Origin: Vallitalea maricola
Lineage (GTDB): Bacteria > Bacillota > Clostridia > Lachnospirales > Vallitaleaceae
Reading direction: 5' to 3'
Assembly (NCBI RefSeq): GCF_036985595.1
Contig: NZ_BTPU01000006.1
Coordinates: 1 to 58,042 of the forward strand
Length of the DNA stretch: 58,042 nucleotides
Position numbers and translations under genes: made by a program
The notes under the pieces: generated by a model
The model's database searches: none
Seen by the model: only the letters and a program-made list of their open reading frames with translations
What the model was told of the DNA's origin: nothing
In this document: piece by piece, positions 36,929 through 44,331 of the stretch
Layout: each line of letters opens with the position of its first letter
Numbering within the stretch: the first letter of the stretch is position 1

Positions 36929-37606
36929 ATGTCAGATAAAATAAATGTTGTTATTGCAGAAGACATTGAAGTTTTGAGAGAAGAATTTTGTGACCTGGTC
37001 AATGAACAAAATGACATGGGTGTAGTCGGAGCAGCCGCCAGCGGAAAAGAAGTAGTTCAAATAGCCGATAATGAAGATGTTGATGTCATACTCATGGATA
37101 TAGAGATGGAAAAATATCATGATGGAATAGAAGCCGCCCAAAGTATTCTACAATACCATTCTGATATTGCCATAGTATTTCTTACAGTCCATGAAGATGA
37201 CGAGACAGTCTTTAACGCTTTTGCCACAGGAGCAGTTGATTATGTGGTGAAATCCTCACCATATGAGGAAATCCTAGAGAGCATAAGAAACGCAGTAAAA
37301 GGAAAATCAGTTATTCGTTCCAATATTGCTGAAAAGATAAGAAATGAATTTTCTAGAATGAAACGTAATGAAGAAAGTCTGCTTTTTATATTTGACATCA
37401 TTTCAAAACTTACACCTACGGAACGAGAACTCATAAGATTATTGTTGATGAACAAGAGAGTCTCCGAGATAGCTAAACTAAGACACGTAGAAGTCGTAAC
37501 CATAAAATCACAGATAACAAGCTTACTAAAGAAATTCCAAAAACGGAGAACCAAGGAAATCGTATCAATGATAAGAAAACTGAAATTGGAGTATCTATTT
37601 GAATAA
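36929..37606 (+). CDS. Response regulator, LuxR/NarL-type
   Basis: About 225 residues. Receiver domain with phospho-acceptor Asp in VILMDIEM (about residue 51), acidic pair AEDIE and the Lys in VVKSSPYEEIL. The C-terminal helix-turn-helix is LTPTERELIRLLLMNKRVSEIAKLRHV. Four ATG codons stand in a row (36920-36931); the last, 8 bases from AAGGA, is chosen. It pairs with the kinase gene just upstream. manA starts 11 bases after its stop, so manA belongs to this operon. Confidence 0.92.
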   Translation: MSDKINVVIAEDIEVLREEFCDLVNEQNDMGVVGAAASGKEVVQIADNEDVDVILMDIEMEKYHDGIEAAQSILQYHSDIAIVFLTVHEDDETVFNAFATGAVDYVVKSSPYEEILESIRNAVKGKSVIRSNIAEKIRNEFSRMKRNEESLLFIFDIISKLTPTERELIRLLLMNKRVSEIAKLRHVEVVTIKSQITSLLKKFQKRRTKEIVSMIRKLKLEYLFE

Positions 37607-37617
37607 GGAGGAAACCT

Positions 37618-38715
37618 ATGGATTACAGAAAATTATCAAAAATACCCCTCAAGTTAATAAGTAACCGAGTATACAGACCCTTTATAGGCGGAAAATCCAT
37701 TGATGAATGGGAAGGCAATGATAACCCTAAAGATAATCATTATGGAGAAAGATGGATAGCTTCATTGATTAATATAAGAAGCCAAGAAATCAATGAAAAA
37801 GAAGGTATGAGTAGATTAATGATAGAAGGAAATACTGTTACCCTAAAAGAAGTAATAGAGTCATCACCACAAGATTTCCTTGGTGCCAACCATTACAAAA
37901 AATATGGTACAAGCTTAGCTATACTAGTAAAAGCACTAGATGCCTATTCTAGACTAATAATCCAAGTACATCCAAATAAAGAAACTGCAAAAAGATTATT
38001 CAACTCACCCTTCGGCAAAACAGAAGCATGGTATATCATAGGTGGACGAAATATTGATGGTGAAGACCCCTATATACTTATTGGCTTCAAAGAAGGTATC
38101 AAAAAAGAAGAATATAAAAAACTGTTTGAAACTCAGGATATAAAAGCCCTAGAAAACTCTATGCACAAATTCCAAGCAAAAGAAGGAGACGTATTCCTAA
38201 TAGAAGGAGGAGTTCCTCATGCTATCGGTTCTGGTTGCTTCCTTATAGAAATACAAGAGCCCACAGATTATACAATAAGAGTAGAAAAAACTGCCCCAGA
38301 TGGTCGTGAAATAGATGACTTTTCCTGCCATCAAGGATTAGGCTTCCATAAAATGTTTGATTGCTTTAATTTCCAAGGATTAAGCCGTGAAAAGATAACA
38401 CAAAAATATAAACTAGAACCTAGTATCCTATTAGACAATGATAATGCTACCGTTATTAGCCTTATATCTGAAAAAGATACTCCACTATTTACTATGGAAA
38501 AAATATTGGTCAAAAAAACCCTATCATTCAATAAAGCCAATAACTTTGCTGTTGTAGCAGTCTTAAAAGGGAAGGGAAAGCTATTGTGTAACGGGGAAGA
38601 AGTAGAATTGGATCAAGGGGATGAATTATTCTTGCCTTACGAGGCTAAAGTCCTCACATGGGTCAATGAGTTAGATGAGCCTTTGGAATTAGTTGTTTGT
38701 TTACCTCCCTCCTAG
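37618..38715 (+). CDS. manA: Mannose-6-phosphate isomerase, class I
   Basis: A 365-residue cupin-fold metalloenzyme. Zinc-ligand regions are IQVHPN (Gln and His), GKTEAWYI (Glu) and GGVPHAIG (His); EPTDYTIRVEK holds the conserved basic residue. It interconverts mannose-6-P and fructose-6-P. AAGGAGG lies before the ATG, and the two-component genes are directly upstream. A family 2 hairpin begins 7 bases after its stop. Given the nearby altered glycolytic paralogues, the real substrate may differ, but its own active site looks standard. Confidence 0.93.
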   Translation: MDYRKLSKIPLKLISNRVYRPFIGGKSIDEWEGNDNPKDNHYGERWIASLINIRSQEINEKEGMSRLMIEGNTVTLKEVIESSPQDFLGANHYKKYGTSLAILVKALDAYSRLIIQVHPNKETAKRLFNSPFGKTEAWYIIGGRNIDGEDPYILIGFKEGIKKEEYKKLFETQDIKALENSMHKFQAKEGDVFLIEGGVPHAIGSGCFLIEIQEPTDYTIRVEKTAPDGREIDDFSCHQGLGFHKMFDCFNFQGLSREKITQKYKLEPSILLDNDNATVISLISEKDTPLFTMEKILVKKTLSFNKANNFAVVAVLKGKGKLLCNGEEVELDQGDELFLPYEAKVLTWVNELDEPLELVVCLPPS

Positions 38716-38721
38716 ACGGTC

Positions 38722-38823
38722 AGGAAGTAAAGGGGTATGTTTCGCCAGCAAGTTAAACGTCCATGTTTAAATTGCTGGGCTCACCGTCCATGGTTCGCGA
38801 CTTCACATACCCCTTTACTTCCT
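38722..38823 (-). repeat. Family 2 hairpin repeat, copy B
   Basis: A perfect 19-bp stem (arm AGGAAGTAAAGGGGTATGT, 38722-38740, with 38805-38823) around a 64-nt interior that matches copy A read on the minus strand. Hairpin 1 is ACC-ATGGAC-GGT. Hairpin 2 is CAGCAA, TTTAAAC-ATGGAC-GTTTAA, TTGCTG. Outside the stem GACG/CGTC (38715-38718, 38825-38828) can also pair. It starts 7 bases after the manA stop. Confidence 0.9.
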
Positions 38824-38919
38824 TCGTCAGTGAGTAATCAAAATCGCCTAATTCGTATTAGCCAAAAGATTTGTACGTCAGAAGAAAAATGTTTTGTAAC
38901 CTATACCACAAGACTACAA

Positions 38920-39026
38920 GCAATATAGTATATGTATATGTGGAGTAGTGAGGCATGGACGCCGAACCCAGCTTTTTACTCAGGACGAGTAATTTGCTGG
39001 CGGAACATATACATATACTATATTGC
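38920..39026 (+). repeat. Family 2 hairpin repeat, copy C
   Basis: A perfect 22-bp stem (38920-38941 with 39005-39026; arm ends GTATATGTATATGT) around a 63-nt interior. Hairpin 1 is GGC-ATGGAC-GCC. Hairpin 2 is CAGC, TTTACTC-AGGAC-GAGTAA, GCTG. The flanks form a further imperfect inverted repeat: the CGTCAGAAGAAAAATGTTTTG region at about 38876-38896 matches the complement of the ACAAAACAATTTTTCTGAC region at 39043-39061. It lies 97 bases from copy B in the opposite orientation. Confidence 0.9.
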
Positions 39027-39108
39027 AAATACCTCGTCAGAACAAAACAATTTTTCTGACTTACCACCAACAAATTTATTTTAACTTAAATCCTATCATT
39101 TAATTTAA

Positions 39109-39137
39109 TTGACAACAAAAAACTCCAATGATATAAT
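39109..39137 (+). promoter_or_regulatory. Promoter of the LacI-family gene
   Basis: TTGACA (39109-39114), exactly 17 bases, TATAAT (39132-39137). The operator starts 7 bases after the -10, so a bound repressor would cover the transcription start. Confidence 0.85.
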
Positions 39138-39143
39138 AAACTT

Positions 39144-39161
39144 AATCCAAACGATTGGATT
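39144..39161. promoter_or_regulatory. LacI-type operator before its own gene (AATCCAAACGATTGGATT)
   Basis: An 18-base near-perfect palindrome (16 of 18 positions) with a central CG step, placed over the expected transcription start of the LacI gene. The core TCCAAACGnTTGG recurs before the PFK-like gene. Confidence 0.8.
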
Positions 39162-39192
39162 AGTTTTTACAAAAAGAATTGGGGAATTACAA

Positions 39193-40248
39193 ATGTCCGT
39201 AACATTGAAAGAGATTGCTAAAAAAGCACAAGTTTCAATATCTACTGTATCCAGAGTTATCAATAACGATACTAATAAACCAGCAAGTAAAGAAACTCAG
39301 GATAAAGTTTGGAAAATAGTAAGAGAACTAGGCTATGTACCTAATCAAAATGCAAGAAATTTGATCAAAGGACAAGAAAGCATTATAGAAAACACTAATA
39401 CACGAGCTATTGGTTGTATATTTACATCAACCAAAGACACATATAATGATCCTTTCTTCTCACAAATAGCCAGAGGTATACAGGACGAAGTATCAAAAAG
39501 AGGATATATACTCGGATACTCATTTTCATCCTGTGATATGTCCTTTTCATCATTATACAATAACTTGACATCCAATCCAGTTGATGGAGCAGTTATACTT
39601 GGGAGATTCAGTGAAGATGTTCTTAACTTCTTGAAACAGAATATCAAGAATATCGTTTATACAGGAGTCAACTATGTGGATGCAGGGTTTGATGAAGTTA
39701 TATGTGACGGTTATAAAGGAGCAATGGCTGCAGTAGAATATTTAATTAGTTTGAATCATAGAGAGATTGGGTTTATAGGCTCAACAAAAGAATTAGAAAA
39801 TGTAGTAAATGAGCATAGATACGAAGGTTATCTGGATACAATGAATAAACAAGAGATACCTGTAAAAAAAGAGTATATCCAAGATGTAGAACTATCTACA
39901 GCTGATGGATTTACTGGAATGGACAACATGATTAAAAGGTTAGGAAAAGATAAGCTGCCAACAGCAATTTTCTGTGCTAATGATCTAGTTGCTATTGGAG
40001 CAATGAAAGCACTTCATAAGAACAATATTAAAGTACCAGAAGATATCTCAATAATAGGACTTGACGATATTGAACTATCAGAATATGTAACACCAGGATT
40101 AACAACCATAAAGGTACCAAAAGTTGAATTAGGAAAATTTGCAGTCAAAATGCTTATAGATAAGATTGAAAATGGTCATACTTTACCTGTACGTGTCAAC
40201 GTACCTTTTACAATTATTGAAAGAGAAAGTTGTAGAGCTATAAATTAA
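39193..40248 (+). CDS. LacI-family repressor of the PFK-TPI-LarA-aldolase cluster
   Basis: About 351 residues. DNA-binding domain VTLKEIAKKAQVSISTVSRVINND, hinge helix NARNLIKG, then a sugar-binding effector domain (about residues 60-350). The frame opens at 39109, but the ATG at 39193 starts the domain correctly, has TGGGGA upstream and lies after the promoter; the longer version would include the promoter itself. Matching palindromes before this gene and before the PFK-like gene (40285-40296) point to autoregulation and control of the cluster. Confidence 0.93.
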   Translation: MSVTLKEIAKKAQVSISTVSRVINNDTNKPASKETQDKVWKIVRELGYVPNQNARNLIKGQESIIENTNTRAIGCIFTSTKDTYNDPFFSQIARGIQDEVSKRGYILGYSFSSCDMSFSSLYNNLTSNPVDGAVILGRFSEDVLNFLKQNIKNIVYTGVNYVDAGFDEVICDGYKGAMAAVEYLISLNHREIGFIGSTKELENVVNEHRYEGYLDTMNKQEIPVKKEYIQDVELSTADGFTGMDNMIKRLGKDKLPTAIFCANDLVAIGAMKALHKNNIKVPEDISIIGLDDIELSEYVTPGLTTIKVPKVELGKFAVKMLIDKIENGHTLPVRVNVPFTIIERESCRAIN

Positions 40249-40284
40249 TAATCACTCATAGCTCTCATAATTTTTATCATATAT

Positions 40285-40296
40285 CCAAACGTTTGG
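40285..40296. promoter_or_regulatory. LacI-type operator before PFK-like gene (CCAAACGTTTGG)
   Basis: A perfect 12-base palindrome matching the core of the operator at 39144-39161, located between the LacI stop codon and the AAAGGAGG ribosome site of the PFK-like gene. Binding here would block transcription entering the gene. Confidence 0.8.
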
Positions 40297-40317
40297 TACA
40301 AAAGGAGGAAACATCAA

Positions 40318-41499
40318 ATGAGTAACATGCTAATCGTCCATGGTGGCGGACCTACAGTAGTAATAAACGCTTCTTTATATGGTGCTATTATGGAAGCCAA
40401 GAAAAATGAAGAAATAGAAGCTATATACGGAGCACTAGGTGGTACAGCAGGATTCTTAAATGAAGATTTTGTTGATTTTAATAAAGAACCACAAGAAAAA
40501 ATTGAATTACTGAAAACAACACCTGCTACAGCTATTGGTACATCAAGAACACCATTATATGAAAAAGAATATAACCAGATGGTAGACATTCTTAAAAAAC
40601 ATGATATCAAATATGTATTATTTAATGGTGGTAATGGAACTATGGATGCTTGTGGTAATCTAGCCAAAGCAGCCAAAGAACATGACATATGTGTAATGGG
40701 TATACCTAAGACTATTGACAATGATTTAGCAGTTACAGATCACAGCCCAGGATTTGGAAGTATGGCAAAATACATTGCTACAGCTGTGTCAGAAGTAGCA
40801 CAAGATGTTAGAGCTATGCCGATACATGTTTCAATTGTGGAAGCTATGGGAAGAAATGTTGGATGGATAACTGCGGCTTCAGCACTCGCTAGAAAAAATA
40901 AAGATGATGCGCCTCATATGATTTTGTTACCGGAAGTTCCTTTCAAAGAGGAAGAGTTCTTAACTAAAGTAGAGGAACTATATAATAGATTAGGCGGCGT
41001 AGTTGTAGTAGCTAGTGAAGGCTTGAAAGATGAAAAGGGTAAACCTATTGTTCCACCTATTTTTAAAACAGAAAGAGCAACATATTTTGGAGATGTAGGT
41101 TCTTATCTTGCTGAATTGGTTATTAAAAAGCTAGGTATCAAAGCAAGAAGTGAAAAACCAGGTATTGTAGGACGTGCCAGTGCTACTTTACAGTCTTCGG
41201 TTGATAGAGTTGAAGCTATAGAAGCAGGTAGAGAAGCTGTAAGGGCGGCTTTAGCTGGTAATACAGGTATGATGGTTGGTATTGATAGAGTTAGTAATGA
41301 GCCATATGAATGTGAATATACTTTAATATCTATTGAAAAGGTAATGATGGATGAAAAAGTGATGCCAAAAGAGTTTATTCATGAGAATGGAATTGATGTT
41401 ACAGATTCCTTTATTAGATACTGTAAGCCTTTGATTGGTGGAGATATTCCTGATTATGCTTATTTTGAGAGGAATAAGGAAGTTAGTAAGAAGATATGA
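40318..41499 (+). CDS. 6-phosphofructokinase-like protein, PPi-type, unusual active site
   Basis: A 393-residue PfkA-superfamily protein. HGGGPTVVINASLYGA (N-terminal phosphoryl-donor loop), PKTIDND (about residue 130; Lys as in PPi-dependent enzymes, Asp as catalytic base) and VEAMGRNVGW (sugar-phosphate binding) are present. The metal/donor motif, GGDGS in ATP enzymes or GGDDS/GGNDS in PPi enzymes, reads GGNGTMD here (about residues 103-109), with neither usual Asp. It may phosphorylate a different sugar, or use another donor, or be weak. First gene after the LacI repressor, with an operator just before it. Confidence 0.88.
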   Translation: MSNMLIVHGGGPTVVINASLYGAIMEAKKNEEIEAIYGALGGTAGFLNEDFVDFNKEPQEKIELLKTTPATAIGTSRTPLYEKEYNQMVDILKKHDIKYVLFNGGNGTMDACGNLAKAAKEHDICVMGIPKTIDNDLAVTDHSPGFGSMAKYIATAVSEVAQDVRAMPIHVSIVEAMGRNVGWITAASALARKNKDDAPHMILLPEVPFKEEEFLTKVEELYNRLGGVVVVASEGLKDEKGKPIVPPIFKTERATYFGDVGSYLAELVIKKLGIKARSEKPGIVGRASATLQSSVDRVEAIEAGREAVRAALAGNTGMMVGIDRVSNEPYECEYTLISIEKVMMDEKVMPKEFIHENGIDVTDSFIRYCKPLIGGDIPDYAYFERNKEVSKKI

Positions 41500-41527
41500 G
41501 GTTGTATTAAAGAAGGAGATAAGGGTC

Positions 41528-41599
41528 AGGGTAAAGTGTTACAATCACTTGCCTTACCCTGAGAAGCGGTCGGTCTGCGTGATTGTAACACTTTATCCT
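41528..41599 (+). repeat. Family 1 hairpin repeat, copy 3 (diverged)
   Basis: A 21-bp stem (arms 41528-41548 and 41579-41599; 20 Watson-Crick pairs and one G-T) around a 30-nt loop TTGCCTTACC...GGTCTGC, recognisably related to the family 1 loop. GGTC/GACC can pair just outside. It lies between the PFK-like and TPI-like genes of one cluster. Confidence 0.85.
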
Positions 41600-41715
41600 T
41601 CGACCGGTTAGTACGTAAGTATTTTAAGTTTTTTTTAGATTAGTAGTAAATAGATGGAGAATACGTTTAATACTAGATTTTAGATGTTGATAATAAAAAG
41701 AAAAGAGGGAAATTT

Positions 41716-42627
41716 ATGAAAGAAATATTTGTGAATCTTAAGAGGTTTGATGTTCCTGTTTCTAAGGGTGGTATTTGTCCTAAGGAAAGTTCCAAGGAAT
41801 GGATTGAATGGGTTATTGCTGAGAGTATTAGGAATAATCTTGGTACATTAGATGATATTACGGTTACTTATTTATTGCCAGAATCTCTTTTAATTCCTGC
41901 CATAGAGAAGTTGAATAGTTATGATGAAGATGTTAGAGCTAATATCTTTTTGGGAAGTGAGGGTGTTTATAGAGAGGATGTTGCGAAAGGTGGTAATTTT
42001 GGTGCTTTTACTACTAATTTGCCAGCAGCTGCAGCTAAGAGCATGGGACTTAGCTGGTCTATAATTGGACACTCTGAGGAAAGAAAAGATAAGCTTGGTA
42101 TTATTGAGAGATTTGATAAGGATTATGATAGTAAGAAAGCTTCTTTTGCGGTAAATTCAATGATAAATGATGAAGTTATGTGTGCGCTAAAGCAAGATAT
42201 GAATGTTTTATTATGTATTGGAGAGACAGCAGAGGAAAGAGGAGAAGGGTCTTTTGAAGAACAGAAACCTCGTATCAAAGAAGTCTTAGAAGAGCAATTA
42301 CAGTTATGTCTTGATAATACAACTGATGTAATGAAGGATAATAAAATTGTTATTGGTTATGAACCTATATGGGCCATTGGACCAGGTAAAACACCACCAG
42401 GAAAAGAATATATAGCATTTGTTTCTGAGTGTATCAAGGATTATGTTAAGAAAGAATTTGGATATGATATACCTGTAGTATATGGTGGAGGATTGAAGGA
42501 AGAGAATGCAGCTATGATTGCAAGTATTGATACAATCAATGGTGGATTAGTTGCACTTACTAAATTTGTTCAACCTGTTGCATTTGAGCCAGAAGGATTA
42601 AAAAATATAATTATGAAATATTGTTAA
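41716..42627 (+). CDS. Triose-phosphate isomerase-like protein, altered phosphate loops
   Basis: A 303-residue TIM-barrel protein, about 50 residues longer than usual TPI. Catalytic residues are kept: N and K in VNLKRF (residues 6-11), His in IGHSEE (about 117) and Glu in YEPIWAIGPG (about 213). The phosphate-gripping loops differ: YGGSV reads YGGGL, and the GALVGGASL segment reads GGLVALTKF. An isomerase for a related three- or four-carbon compound is more likely than ordinary TPI (inference). GAGGG lies before the ATG. Confidence 0.88.
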   Translation: MKEIFVNLKRFDVPVSKGGICPKESSKEWIEWVIAESIRNNLGTLDDITVTYLLPESLLIPAIEKLNSYDEDVRANIFLGSEGVYREDVAKGGNFGAFTTNLPAAAAKSMGLSWSIIGHSEERKDKLGIIERFDKDYDSKKASFAVNSMINDEVMCALKQDMNVLLCIGETAEERGEGSFEEQKPRIKEVLEEQLQLCLDNTTDVMKDNKIVIGYEPIWAIGPGKTPPGKEYIAFVSECIKDYVKKEFGYDIPVVYGGGLKEENAAMIASIDTINGGLVALTKFVQPVAFEPEGLKNIIMKYC

Positions 42628-42747
42628 TAAGTTTACATAATTTTAGTAATAATAATGAGTAAAAGCTATAAATATCAATAAATCTTTCTGTTTAATTTGA
42701 CAGTGAATTTATATTAGGATAAATAATAAAAAAACGGAGGTAACCAA

Positions 42748-44190
42748 ATGAAATTACAATTTGAATATGGACAAGGATTAATGGAAGCAAATTTACCAGA
42801 TAATACTGATGTTTTTATTCCAGGAGAAACAGTAGCAGACCCTGAGATTATACCAGCTGAAAAATTGGAAGAGGTAACAAGACAATCTATTCTTAACCCA
42901 ATAGATCTTGAGCCTATTTCTAAACAAGTTAAAAAAGGTTCAAAAGTAACAATTATTTTCCCAGATAGAGTAAAAGGTGGATTCCAAGATAATTCACATA
43001 GAAAAGTTTCTATTCCAATAATTATTGAAGAGTGTTTAAAAGCAGGAGTAGAGAAGAAAGATATCAAATTAATCTGTAGTAATGGACTTCATAGAAAGAA
43101 TAGAAAAGATGAAATTAAGAATATACTAGGGGAAAAAGTATTCAATGATTTTTATTATACTCATCAAATAGTTAATCATGATAGTGAAGATTGGGATAAT
43201 CTTGTGGATCTAGGATATAATGAATATGGTGATAGAATAATCATGAACAAAGATGTTTATGATTCAGATTTAGCAGTTCTTATCGGACATACACTTGGTA
43301 ATCCTTATGGAGGATATTCAGGAGGATACAAGCATAGTGCTACAGGAATAACTCACTGGAAATGTATAGGTGCACATCACATTCCAAGAGTTATGCATAG
43401 AGACGACTTTACACCTGTTACAAAAACAAGCTTAATGAGACAAAAATTCGATCAGATCAGCCAATACATGGAAGATAAAATGGGTAAAAAATTCTTCTGT
43501 TGTGATGCAGTACTAGATACTTATCAAAGGCAAATAGCTGTTTTCTCAGGATATGGAGAATCTATTCAGCCATTATCTTGGGACGAGGCTGATAAACGTA
43601 CATTTATCCCTTGGGCTGAGAAGAAATATGATGTAGTAGTTTTTGGTATGCCTCAAAACTTCCACTATGGTAATGGTCATGGAACCAATCCAATATTAAT
43701 AATGCAAGCTATCGCTGCTAACATTATTCGTCATAAGAGAATATTAAGCGATAACTGTGTAGTTATATGCTCAACAATCTGCAATGGTTATTTCCATGAT
43801 GAAGAGTTCCCTTCATATAGAGAAGTATATGAACTATTCCAAAAAGATTATAATAATACTTTACCAGACGTAGAAAAATATGGAGAGTACTTATCTAACA
43901 ACAAAGAATATATTGATAAATATAGATTTAACTATGGTTATCATCCATATCATGCATTCTCAATGATATCATGTGGACATATCGCTGAGAAAAATTGTTC
44001 AGCTGTATATGCAGTAGGAGCTTATGAACCAGGTTTTGCAAGAGGTATGGGTATGAAGACACGTGCTACTTTTGAAGAGGCATTAAAAGATGCTAAGAAA
44101 TACGTTGGAGACAACCCTAATATCTTAGCTTTACCTAAGACTTTTAGAACAGCTGGTGTTCACTTAATGATGAAAGACGAAGTTTTATAG
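42748..44190 (+). CDS. LarA-like nickel-dependent racemase/epimerase family (DUF2088)
   Basis: A 480-residue protein of the lactate racemase family, about 55 residues longer than LarA. CSNGLHRKNRKDEI (His near residue 113), NHDSEDW, GGYSGGYKHSATG (Lys, the expected pincer ligand, about residue 195) and GAHHIP (His, second ligand) are visible. By eye, the place of the second catalytic His before the GGxSGG motif is taken by Asn-Pro (GNPYGGYSGG). LarA relatives racemise or epimerise 2-hydroxyacids with the nickel-pincer cofactor. Cofactor genes larB, larC and larE are not in this window. AACGGAGG precedes the ATG. Confidence 0.88.
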   Translation: MKLQFEYGQGLMEANLPDNTDVFIPGETVADPEIIPAEKLEEVTRQSILNPIDLEPISKQVKKGSKVTIIFPDRVKGGFQDNSHRKVSIPIIIEECLKAGVEKKDIKLICSNGLHRKNRKDEIKNILGEKVFNDFYYTHQIVNHDSEDWDNLVDLGYNEYGDRIIMNKDVYDSDLAVLIGHTLGNPYGGYSGGYKHSATGITHWKCIGAHHIPRVMHRDDFTPVTKTSLMRQKFDQISQYMEDKMGKKFFCCDAVLDTYQRQIAVFSGYGESIQPLSWDEADKRTFIPWAEKKYDVVVFGMPQNFHYGNGHGTNPILIMQAIAANIIRHKRILSDNCVVICSTICNGYFHDEEFPSYREVYELFQKDYNNTLPDVEKYGEYLSNNKEYIDKYRFNYGYHPYHAFSMISCGHIAEKNCSAVYAVGAYEPGFARGMGMKTRATFEEALKDAKKYVGDNPNILALPKTFRTAGVHLMMKDEVL

Positions 44191-44209
44191 AATAGATAAT
44201 TAAAATGAT

Positions 44210-44256
44210 AAGGAGCTGTTTATTACCAAGAAGAGTTATCTCTTGGTCAGCTCCTT
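44210..44256 (+). terminator. Nested hairpin between LarA-like and aldolase-like genes
   Basis: AAGGAGCTG (44210-44218) pairs with CAGCTCCTT (44248-44256), and ACCAAGA (44225-44231) with TCTTGGT (44241-44247) inside it. There is no T tract on the plus strand, so it may be an mRNA stabilising or attenuating hairpin rather than a full terminator. Confidence 0.55.
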
Positions 44257-44331
44257 AAAATAAATATTAAGAGTGTAGAATATAACATTATAACTTCATA
44301 TAGAAAAAATATAATTCAGGAGGACATAATT

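Noticed and set aside
38722..39026. Family 2 repeats as MITEs or insertion sequence ends
   Set aside because: In MITEs the terminal inverted repeats are conserved between copies; here the arms vary and the centre is conserved. No target-site duplication or transposase is visible. Mobility in some other way is not excluded.
40314..40721. Minus-strand 135-codon frame inside the PFK-like gene
   Set aside because: Antisense shadow of a gene with a clear start, ribosome site and operator.
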